Assembly: GCF_008831125.1 (NCBI RefSeq)
Contig: NZ_WBKA01000003.1
Location: 124,001 to 188,000 of the forward strand
From: Pseudoclavibacter caeni
Lineage (GTDB): Bacteria > Actinomycetota > Actinomycetes > Actinomycetales > Microbacteriaceae
Length of the DNA: 64,000 bases
Reading direction: 5' to 3'
Both the position numbers and the translations under genes were made by a program. The notes under the pieces are model-generated. The model was not told the DNA's origin. It did not search any database and worked only from the letters and a program-made list of their open reading frames with translations. Below, piece after piece: positions 1 to 7,053 of this stretch (position 1 is the stretch's first letter; every line of letters starts with the position of its first letter).

Positions 1-290
1 TCCGAATCAGGATACGCGAACAGGTCGCTGAAGTCGACCTCGTCGGCCCACTCGAGCGGCTCGAGCGTGCGCGCCGAGGCCCCGGTGACCCGATACGAGA
101 GGTGCCCGGTGACGAGCACGCCCTCATGCATGGACTCGAGGCGCAGCTTCGCGGCGATGGGGCTGCCTTCCTCCACCCGGGCCAGACCGATCGCCAGATC
201 CGCCTCGGCCGGCAGAGTCAGCTCGACCGTGCGCATCTCGCCGGGGCGGCCAACGAGGTCATGAACGTTCACGAGGTAGGGATTCGGCAT
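1..290 (-). CDS. yceD: DUF177/YceD family protein, 3' end outside window
   Basis: Partial gene: the ATG is at 290 and the reading frame stays open to the left edge (96 codons visible, starting MPNPYLVNVHDLVGRPGEM). The N-terminal pattern and the E-x-V-x-V-x-G rich middle (LHEGVLVTGHLSYRV-like) fit DUF177/YceD, small proteins linked to 23S rRNA accumulation and usually encoded just before rpmF and rnc. In many Actinomycetota coaD sits immediately upstream; here coaD is about 4.8 kb away on the same strand with three genes between. A TATGCT -10 hexamer (302 to 297) ends six nt before the ATG, so the message is probably leaderless. Confidence 0.8.
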   Translation of the reverse strand, partial: MPNPYLVNVHDLVGRPGEMRTVELTLPAEADLAIGLARVEEGSPIAAKLRLESMHEGVLVTGHLSYRVTGASARTLEPLEWADEVDFSDLFAYPDS

Positions 291-296
291 GTCCCA

Positions 297-306
297 AGCA
301 TAGACT
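297..306. promoter_or_regulatory. Overlapping divergent -10 elements of yceD and the metE-like gene
   Basis: The two start codons (ATG at 290 on the minus strand, GTG at 314 on the plus strand) are separated by only 23 bp. On the minus strand TATGCT occupies 302-297; on the plus strand TAGACT occupies 301-306. Both lie 6 to 7 nt from their start codons, as expected for leaderless transcripts, and the hexamers share two bases. The -35 regions would lie inside the opposite coding sequences. Confidence 0.55.
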
Positions 307-313
307 GCCCGTC

Positions 314-1522
314 GTGCAACACAGCGACTCCTTCATCCAGACGACGACCGCGGGCAGCCTGCCCCGCACCGAGACCCTGATCGACGCTTACTCCCGTCGG
401 GTCGACGGCGAGGAGGTGCCCGACTTCGACCGCCTGCTCGCCGACGGCGTCGGCGAGGTCGTGGCCCACCAGCGCGAGGTGGGGCTCAGCATCCCCGGCG
501 ACGGCGAGTACGGAAAGTCGATGGCCTGCGCGGTCGACTACGGCGCCTGGTGGTCGTACATCTTCGACCGCGTCGACGGGCTCGAGATCGACGATCGCGG
601 CGACGCGTTCACCGCCGACGTGCAGTCCACCCCGGGACACATCCGGCTGACCGGCTTCGCTCACCGGCGCGACCGCACGGTCTTCGCCGACGCGTACGCC
701 GACCCGGAGAGCGGCATCTACACGAAGCCGAAGAAGCGCAACCCGTTCCCGAAGGCCTCCGGCCCGATCCACTACGTCGGACAGGGCCAGGTGGCCCGTG
801 ACCTCGCCAACTTCCGGGCCGCGCTGGACACCTCCGGCTACGATGACGGTTTCATCACCGCGCTCTCCCCCGGCTCGGCCGCCCGCATCACCAACGACCA
901 CTACGCCTCAGAGGAGGAGTTCATCTGGGCGTGGGCGGACGTGCTGCACGAAGAGTACAAGGCGATCCTCGACGCCGGGCTGACCCTGCAGATCGACGAC
1001 CCCTCGATCGCCGAGAACTTCGACCAGATCACCCCGGAGCCGAGCGTCGCTGATTACGTCGCGTTCACCCGCACCCGCATCGAGGCGCTCAACCACGCCC
1101 TCGAGGGGCTCGACCAGGATCGTGTGCGCCTGCACATCTGCTGGGGGTCATGGCACGGCCCGCACACTACCGACCTCGAGTTCCGGCACCTGATCGACCT
1201 GGTGCTCGAGGCGAACGTCGGCGGCTACAGCTTCGAGGCCGCCAACGCCCGCCACGAGCATGAGTGGACCGTCTGGCGCGATCACAGGCTGCCCGACGGC
1301 AAGATGATCCTGCCCGGTGTGGTCAGCCACGCCACGAACGTCGTGGAGCACCCCGAGCTCGTCGCCCAGCGCATCGAGCGGTTCGCCGGGCTCGTCGGCC
1401 GCGAGAACGTGATCGCCTCGACCGACTGCGGGCTGGGCGGGCGCGTCCACCCGCACATCGCCTGGGCGAAGCTCCAGTCGCTCGCCGAGGGCGCGCGGAT
1501 CGCCACCGAGCGGCTCTTCTGA
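314..1522 (+). CDS. MetE-C-like cobalamin-independent methionine synthase family protein
   Basis: A 402-residue single-domain protein of the UROD/MetE-like TIM-barrel superfamily. It carries the zinc-site pattern of the MetE C-terminal domain: H274 and C276 in RLHICWGSWHG and C372 in STDCGLGGRVHP. Full-length MetE is about 750 residues with two barrels, so this is the stand-alone C-terminal type, often annotated methionine synthase II but of uncertain substrate (methyl transfer to a thiol is the family chemistry). The GTG start is chosen because TAGACT ends 7 nt upstream. It stands alone, facing acs across a terminator; no methionine riboswitch is visible. Confidence 0.8.
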   Translation: MQHSDSFIQTTTAGSLPRTETLIDAYSRRVDGEEVPDFDRLLADGVGEVVAHQREVGLSIPGDGEYGKSMACAVDYGAWWSYIFDRVDGLEIDDRGDAFTADVQSTPGHIRLTGFAHRRDRTVFADAYADPESGIYTKPKKRNPFPKASGPIHYVGQGQVARDLANFRAALDTSGYDDGFITALSPGSAARITNDHYASEEEFIWAWADVLHEEYKAILDAGLTLQIDDPSIAENFDQITPEPSVADYVAFTRTRIEALNHALEGLDQDRVRLHICWGSWHGPHTTDLEFRHLIDLVLEANVGGYSFEAANARHEHEWTVWRDHRLPDGKMILPGVVSHATNVVEHPELVAQRIERFAGLVGRENVIASTDCGLGGRVHPHIAWAKLQSLAEGARIATERLF

Positions 1523-1611
1523 CCGCTCGCCCCGGCATCGATCCCTGAGCGCACGCCCGACCTCGAGCTCTCCGCCCGTGGCCGAGCCGTCGCCTGCGCA
1601 TCGGCCGGCAC

Positions 1612-1657
1612 ACAGGCGAGGGGGACGCGGGTTCACGCCCGCATCCCCTTCGCCTGT
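1612..1657. terminator. Bidirectional terminator hairpin between metE-like gene and acs
   Basis: ACAGGCGA at 1612 pairs with TCGCCTGT ending at 1657, continuing inward with G/C-rich pairs to a loop near TTCACG; the stem is about 18-20 bp with small mismatches. It sits between two convergent genes, 90 nt after one stop and 20 nt after the other. Confidence 0.75.
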
Positions 1658-1676
1658 CCCCGCACCCTGTCACCAC

Positions 1677-3689
1677 TCACCCGTCGGCGGCGATGATCCC
1701 CCGGATCGTGTCGATCACGGACGGGTCGGAGACGGTCGTCAGGTCCCCCACCTCCGCACCTGATGCGAGCGCGGCGAGCACCCGTCGGATGATCTTGCCC
1801 GACCGGGTCTTCGGCAGATCGGGCACCACGTGCACGGCCTTCGGGCGGGCGATCGCGCCGATCGTCGCGGCGACGTGCGCACGCAGCTCGGCCGGAGCGT
1901 CCTGCAGCTCGACCAGGTGCTGGTTGCGCTTGAGCACCACGAACGCGACGACCGCCTGCCCGGTGTCCGGGTCCGGCGCGCCGACCACGGCCGCCTCGGC
2001 GACCGCGTGGTGGGCGACGAGGGCCGACTCGATCTCTGCGGTGGAGAGCCGGTGGCCGGAGACGTTCATCACGTCATCGACGCGGCCGAGCAGCCACAGG
2101 TCGCCATCCTCGTCGAGACGGGCGCCGTCACCGGCGAAGTACCGGTCGCCGAACACCGACCAGTACGTGTCGCGGTAGCGCTGCTCGTCGTCCCACACGC
2201 CCCGCAGCATCGACGGCCACGGCCGGTCGGCGACGAGCAGACCTCCCTCGCCGGCTGGAACGGGCCGGCCGCTGTCGTCGACGACCGCGAGACTCACCCC
2301 GGGCACGGGACGCTGGGCACTGCCGGGCTTGAGCGTGGTCACCCCGGGCAGCGGCGAGGCCATGATCGCCCCGGTCTCGGTCTGCCACCACGTGTCGACG
2401 ATGGGCGCCCGGCCGCCGCCGATGATCTCGCGGTACCACAGCCACGCCTCCGGGTTGATCGGCTCGCCCACGCTGCCGAGCACGCGGAGACTGCTCAGGT
2501 CATGCCCCTGCGGCACCTGGCGGCCGACCTTCATCGCGGCGCGGATGGCGGTCGGGGCGGTGTACAGGATGGTCACGCCGTACCGCTCGACGATGCGCCA
2601 CCACCGGCTCCAGTCGGGAGTGTCCGGGGTACCCTCGTACATGACCTGGGTGGCGGCGTTGACGAGCGGCGCGTAGGCGAGATACGTGTGCCCGGTGATC
2701 CAGCCGACGTCGGCGGTGCACCAGTAGACATCGGTGTCGGGCTTCAGGTCGAACACCGTGCGGTGGGTGAACGCCGCCTGTGCCAGATACCCGCCGGTGG
2801 TGTGCAGCACGCCCTTCGGTCGTCCCGTGGTGCCGGACGTGTACAGGATGAACAGCGGATGCTCGGCGGGCAGCGCCGGCGCCTCGTGCATCGGCGAGGC
2901 GAACGGCACCTCCTCATGCCACCACAGGTCGCGGCCCTCCACCCAGTCGATCTCGTTGCGGCCGCGGCGCACGACGAGCACGTGCTCGACCGACGACGGC
3001 CGGTCGGGATGCAGGGCGAGTGCCCGGTCGACGGTGGGCTTGAGCGGTGAGACCCGCCCCTTGCGGAACCCGCCGTCGGCGGTGATGACGAGCCGGGCCC
3101 CGGCGTCGTCGATGCGGGCGCGCAGACTCTCGGCGCTGAATCCCCCGAAGACGACGGAGTGGACGGCGCCGATACGGGCGCAGGCGAGCATCGCGGCGAC
3201 CGTCTCCGGGATCATCGGCATGTGGATGGCGACCCGGTCGCCGGCCCGGATGCCGAGCCCCTCGAGCACGTTCGCCAGCCGCTTCACCGTGTCGAGCAGC
3301 TCGCCGTAGGTGACGGCCCGGGTGTCGCCGGGCTCGCCCTCCCAGTGAATGGCGACGCGGTCGCCGAGACCGGCGGCGACGTGACGGTCGAGCGCATTCT
3401 CGCACGCGTTCAGCTCGCCGTCGGAGAACCACTCGGCGTGGGGCGGCCGCCAGTCGAGCACGCGGGTGAACGGCCGGCGCCAGGCGAGGGTGCGGGCCTG
3501 CTCAGCCCAGAACGCCTCGAAGTCGGCGGCCTGCGCGTAGATCTCCCCATGCACGTTCGTCTGCGCGCGGAACGCCTGGGTGGGTGCGTACTCGTGCGCC
3601 TCCGGCAGGTGATGACTCTCGATGACCCCGTGCTGGTCGGTGATGGCCGGACGGGTGATCTGCACCGTCCGTGCGGTGGGTTCGGTCAT
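1677..3689 (-). CDS. acs: Acetyl-CoA synthetase (AMP-forming)
   Basis: Activates acetate to acetyl-CoA through acetyl-AMP in the cytoplasm. The 670-residue length matches Acs. Visible motifs: Acs N-terminal segment 50-110, ATP-binding loop YTSGTTGRPKG at 283-293, CTADVGWITGHTY at 324-336, substrate/ATP motif DTWWQTETG at 432-440 (the paired Trp is typical of acetate- rather than propionate-specific enzymes), and PKTRSGK at 626-632 whose last Lys is the regulatory acetylation site in the family. ATG at 3689 follows GAGGAGGGCAC. With poxB (21.4 kb), this gives a possible acetate-forming and acetate-using pair in the window. Confidence 0.95.
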   Translation of the reverse strand: MTEPTARTVQITRPAITDQHGVIESHHLPEAHEYAPTQAFRAQTNVHGEIYAQAADFEAFWAEQARTLAWRRPFTRVLDWRPPHAEWFSDGELNACENALDRHVAAGLGDRVAIHWEGEPGDTRAVTYGELLDTVKRLANVLEGLGIRAGDRVAIHMPMIPETVAAMLACARIGAVHSVVFGGFSAESLRARIDDAGARLVITADGGFRKGRVSPLKPTVDRALALHPDRPSSVEHVLVVRRGRNEIDWVEGRDLWWHEEVPFASPMHEAPALPAEHPLFILYTSGTTGRPKGVLHTTGGYLAQAAFTHRTVFDLKPDTDVYWCTADVGWITGHTYLAYAPLVNAATQVMYEGTPDTPDWSRWWRIVERYGVTILYTAPTAIRAAMKVGRQVPQGHDLSSLRVLGSVGEPINPEAWLWYREIIGGGRAPIVDTWWQTETGAIMASPLPGVTTLKPGSAQRPVPGVSLAVVDDSGRPVPAGEGGLLVADRPWPSMLRGVWDDEQRYRDTYWSVFGDRYFAGDGARLDEDGDLWLLGRVDDVMNVSGHRLSTAEIESALVAHHAVAEAAVVGAPDPDTGQAVVAFVVLKRNQHLVELQDAPAELRAHVAATIGAIARPKAVHVVPDLPKTRSGKIIRRVLAALASGAEVGDLTTVSDPSVIDTIRGIIAADG

Positions 3690-3842
3690 GTGCCCTCCTC
3701 ATTGAGTGCGTCGCGCGGATGCGCGTGGTGGCGGTGCGGCGAGCGGCATCCGGCGGCGCCGTTGCCACCGGGTCCCATGGCCCGTCACATCGTGCGGCAA
3801 GCGTACCGCATGTGCGGCGGGCGTCCTGGCGCCGTCGCCCGG
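3690..3842 (-). promoter_or_regulatory. acs upstream region with small palindrome
   Basis: 153 bp between dinB and acs. On the minus strand TACGCT (3805-3800) can serve as -10. Directly upstream of it is the palindrome CCGCATGTGCGG at 3806-3817, and a half CRP/GlxR-like TGTGACGG lies near 3788-3781. The regulator cannot be named from this. Confidence 0.3.
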
Positions 3843-5081
3843 TCAGCGGGCCCCGGCGGCCGCGTCCCCGCCACGGAGGAGCCGGGCGGGGCGGACGGCC
3901 CCGGCGCCGAACCGCTCGGCCACCGCGTCCACCGCCCGGTCGGTCGCCTGCCACTCGACGTCGTCGCTCCACAGCGCGCCGGCGACGTCGCCGGTGAGCT
4001 GTTCGAGCCGCACCCCGATCAGCCGCACGGGCCGGTCGGCCATGCCGGACTGCTCGTACAGCCGCCAGGCGGTGGTGAAGACCGTCCGCCCGGTCTGGGT
4101 GGGCGCGACGAGTGTCTGCGAGCGGGTGACCGTGTGGAACGCGGCATCACGAACCTTGATCGCGACCGTGCGTCCGAGCACGCCGTGCCGCCGGGCGCGG
4201 GCGCAGGTGCGCTCGGCCAGGTCGAGCAGCGCCGCGCGCAGCTGGTCCGCGTCGGCCACGGGGTCGAGGTCGGCGGGGAACGTGCGCTCGTGCCCGATGG
4301 ACTTCTCCTCGCGGCGCGGGGTGACGGCCCGGCGGTCGCGCCCGTGGGCGAGGTCGATCAGGCGACGTCCCGCGGCGTCGCCGACGACCCGGGTGATCGT
4401 CTGCGGGGCCGTGGTGCGCACGTCGGCGACGGTGACGAGGCCGAGGCCGCGCAGGCGCTCCTGCGTGCGAGCGCCGACGCCGGGCAGCGCCCCGATCGGC
4501 AGCGGGTCGAGCAGCGCCCGGGTCTCGTCGCGGTTGACGACGAGCAGCCCGTCGGGCTTGGCCATGCCGCTGGCGAGCTTCGCGACGAACTTCGTGGTCG
4601 CGGCGCCGACCGAGCACACCAGCCCCGTCTCCACTCGCACCTCGGCGCGGATGCGGGCGCCGATCGCGCCGGCGGCGCCGAACAGGCGGGTGGCGCCGGA
4701 GACGTCCAGGAACGCCTCATCGACGCTGACCTGCTCGATGAGCGGGGTGAACCGTCCGAGGATCGCCATCACTGTGCGAGAGGCGTGCCCGTAACGCTCA
4801 TGGTGCGGCTCGATGACGACCGCCCGGGGGCACAGTCGGCGGGCCTGCGCGAGCGGCATGGCCGAGTGGACGCCGTGACGGCGGGCCTCGTACGTCGCGG
4901 TCGTCACGATGGAGCGGGGCCCGTCGTGGGCGACGATCACGGGGCGGCCCACGAGCTCGGGGCGGGCGAGCAGCTCGACGCTGGCGAAGAAGGCGTCCAT
5001 GTCGATGTGCAGGATGGTCGCGGTGCCGTCGTCGTGCGCCGGGTCGCTCACCCGGCGGTGCGAGCCGTCCTGCCTGCTCAT
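3843..5081 (-). CDS. dinB: DNA polymerase IV (Y-family)
   Basis: Translesion polymerase of 412 residues. The palm motif ILHIDMDAFFASVE at about 23-36 carries the first catalytic Asp pair, and SVDEAFLDVSG at about 118-128 the second Asp/Glu; then the thumb with helix-hairpin-helix (LPGVGARTQERLRGLG) and the little-finger domain with EKSIGHERTF. The ATG overlaps the coaD stop by 4 nt, so the two are translationally coupled. No actinobacterial LexA box (GAAC-N4-GTTC type) is visible in front of coaD, so SOS control is not evident. Confidence 0.95.
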   Translation of the reverse strand: MSRQDGSHRRVSDPAHDDGTATILHIDMDAFFASVELLARPELVGRPVIVAHDGPRSIVTTATYEARRHGVHSAMPLAQARRLCPRAVVIEPHHERYGHASRTVMAILGRFTPLIEQVSVDEAFLDVSGATRLFGAAGAIGARIRAEVRVETGLVCSVGAATTKFVAKLASGMAKPDGLLVVNRDETRALLDPLPIGALPGVGARTQERLRGLGLVTVADVRTTAPQTITRVVGDAAGRRLIDLAHGRDRRAVTPRREEKSIGHERTFPADLDPVADADQLRAALLDLAERTCARARRHGVLGRTVAIKVRDAAFHTVTRSQTLVAPTQTGRTVFTTAWRLYEQSGMADRPVRLIGVRLEQLTGDVAGALWSDDVEWQATDRAVDAVAERFGAGAVRPARLLRGGDAAAGAR

Positions 5082-5776
5082 GGTGCGGGGGTGCCCGGGT
5101 CGGGCTGGGCGGCGGTGGCGCTGGTGCCCAGAGGCGACGGGTCGGGGCTGGGCTGGGCCGTGCTCGACGTGGCTGGGGCCGGCGTGACGGTGCCGGCCAC
5201 CGCATCCCCCGGCCGCTCGCCGGGGCCGGGGACGCGTGGGATCGTCCCGGTGGGGAGGTGCGCGCCGACGCCGCGCGTGTCACGGTGGCCGATCATGCCC
5301 GCCTCGGAGTACGCGCGGACGACGGGACCCGGCACGTACGGGGAGATGTCGCCGCCGAAGCCCGCGAGCGTGCGCACGAGCGAACTCGAGACATGGGAGT
5401 GCTCCGGCTCGGGCAGCACGAAGACCGTCTCGACGGCGGCGAGGTTGCGGTTGACGATCGCCATCGGGGTCTCGTAGCTGACGTCCAGGTCGCCGCGGAT
5501 GCCTTTGACGAGCACATCGGCGCCGTGATCCGTGCAGTAGTCGACGAGCAGCCCTTCAGCGAGGGTGTCGACGGCCACCTGGTTCAGCCCGACCTCGTCG
5601 AGCGACGCCCGCAGCAGCTGGGCCCGACGATCGAGCGAGAACGCCGGGTTCTTCTTCGGATTGTGGACGACCAGCGCGATGACCTGGTCGAACATGCGGC
5701 TCGTCTTGGCGAACACGTCCATGTGCCCGCGGGTCACGGGGTCGAAGGAGCCGGGGCAGACGGCGATCGCGGTCAT
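5078..5776 (-). CDS. coaD: Phosphopantetheine adenylyltransferase with long C-terminal tail
   Basis: Catalyses transfer of AMP to 4'-phosphopantetheine, the penultimate step of CoA synthesis. PGSFDPVTRGHMDV at 8-21 holds the T/H-x-G-H nucleotidyl-transferase motif, followed by NRNLA and HVSSSLVR of the CoaD family. The family is about 160 residues; here 232, with residues from about 165 onward forming a Pro/Thr/Ala/Ser-rich, apparently disordered tail. The minus-strand TAGGCT hexamer ends 6 nt before the ATG (probable leaderless transcript). Overlaps dinB by 4 nt. Confidence 0.93.
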   Translation of the reverse strand: MTAIAVCPGSFDPVTRGHMDVFAKTSRMFDQVIALVVHNPKKNPAFSLDRRAQLLRASLDEVGLNQVAVDTLAEGLLVDYCTDHGADVLVKGIRGDLDVSYETPMAIVNRNLAAVETVFVLPEPEHSHVSSSLVRTLAGFGGDISPYVPGPVVRAYSEAGMIGHRDTRGVGAHLPTGTIPRVPGPGERPGDAVAGTVTPAPATSSTAQPSPDPSPLGTSATAAQPDPGTPAP

Positions 5777-5823
5777 GCGAACAGCCTATCCCCCCCCGTG
5801 GGCGACGCGGGGTGGGCCTCTGT

Positions 5824-5970
5824 CGTGGCGGTCGCGCACCCTGTTGCCGCGGTCGCGCACCCTGTCGTGACGGTCTCGTCCCCTGCCACAGCGGCGACTC
5901 ACACCGACGTGGCGATCTCCTCCCCTGTCCTGACGATCGCGTCTCCCCATGTCGGCTGCGTCCCCCGTCA
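5824..5970. repeat. Degenerate 21-bp tandem repeat, about seven units
   Basis: Units start at 5824, 5845, 5866, 5887, 5908, 5929 and 5950. The first two match at most positions (GTGGCGGTCGCGCACCCTGTT and its successor); later units keep the phase and share GCG/ACG-rT-C-C-CCTG-like columns. Read on the plus strand in one frame it gives heptapeptides such as VAVAHPV, AAVAHPV, VTVSSPA, VAISSPV, but no start, RBS or family supports a gene here. It fills the coaD-tetR gap (5777-6161), which otherwise shows nothing. Confidence 0.6.
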
Positions 5971-6161
5971 CGTGCGTTGGTCCGTCATGGCACCTTCATC
6001 AGAGGCGTTGCCACCGGCTCCGGGAGCGCGATGCTGCACAGGCCTCTGCACTCCACAGCGCGAAGACGCGCCGCTGCAGGCCGCTGAGGCGCGCAGCTCG
6101 GACTGCCGCTCGGGCCCGGCTCAGACAACGCTCGTCCCGGGCGGACCGCCGCTCACCCCGC

Positions 6162-6818
6162 TCAGGCCGCGTGCCGGGTCGGCGGGACGACGCCGAGGTG
6201 GGCGAGCATGAGGATCTGTCCGGAGACCTCCGCCAGCGTGTTGTCCGGGTGGAAGAGCAGCCAGTCGAGGCCGGCGACGGCGATCGCACCGAAGAGCCCG
6301 GCGCCGGCGAGCTCGCCGACGTGCGCCTCGATCGCCGCGACGTCAGCTCCGCCCTCCTCCGCCGAGATCTCGAGTGCGGCAGAGCGCAGGGCGTCCCGGT
6401 ATCGGACGATGAGCGAGGTGCGCACCGGGGCGAGCACCTGTCCCCACGGCCGGTCGGTGCGGAACACCTCGGCGGCCATGATGCGGGCGAGGTCCGGGTT
6501 GTCATGGAGCACCCGCAGTGTCGTCTCGGTCACGGCGCGCAGCCGGGCCCGGCCGGAGACGCCGTCCCCGGCGGCGCCGAGTGCGTCGTCCAGCCGCTGG
6601 AAGCCGGCCTGCAGCACCTCCTCGAAGATCGCGTCCTTCGAGGCGAAGTTGTAGTACAGGCTGCCCTTGGCGACCTGAGCGACCTCCGCGATCTCGTCCA
6701 TCGACGCACCGGTGATGCCCCGCCGCGCCGCGACCTCGACCGCGGCCTCGACGATGCGCTCGCGTGTGCGTGCGCCACGTCCGCCCGTTCTGGCGGATGT
6801 CGCCGCCTGCCTCGTCAT
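6162..6818 (-). CDS. TetR family transcriptional regulator
   Basis: 218 residues from the ATG at 6818 (MTRQAATSARTGG); an upstream in-frame start at 6917 is possible but adds a non-conserved Arg-rich stretch. N-terminal HTH: RERIVEAAVEVAARRGITGASMDEIAEVAQVAKGSLYYNFASKDAIFEEV, the canonical TetR helix-turn-helix ending in the SLYYNF recognition helix. The C-terminal half is a helical ligand domain. It is the last gene of the ATPase-yhgE-tetR set, so it most likely represses that promoter through the paired ACTGA-N4-TCAGT sites at 10634-10683 (inference). Confidence 0.9.
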   Translation of the reverse strand: MTRQAATSARTGGRGARTRERIVEAAVEVAARRGITGASMDEIAEVAQVAKGSLYYNFASKDAIFEEVLQAGFQRLDDALGAAGDGVSGRARLRAVTETTLRVLHDNPDLARIMAAEVFRTDRPWGQVLAPVRTSLIVRYRDALRSAALEISAEEGGADVAAIEAHVGELAGAGLFGAIAVAGLDWLLFHPDNTLAEVSGQILMLAHLGVVPPTRHAA

Positions 6819-7053
6819 CGCTCGCTTCCCCTCTGCCGCCGGTCTGCTCCGGCGGCGGTCGTCCACTTCGATCTTCCCACCGCACCTTGTTCCCCGGGTC
6901 GGGAGGAGCCTCGTCATCCCGGCCCGGAACGCGCCCGGGATGACACGCTCTCCCGAGCTGGGCGGAGTCTCCCCTCGCTCCGGCCTGGGCCGCGCCCCAC
7001 GTGCCCGGTGTCGCAGCGCGCCGCGGGATGCTCTCCGGGCACGCGGCCGGGGA

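Noticed and set aside
3159-5477. 772-residue open frame on the plus strand
   Set aside because: It is antisense to acs, dinB and coaD, is Arg/Gly/Asp-rich and has no family pattern; an artefact of high GC.
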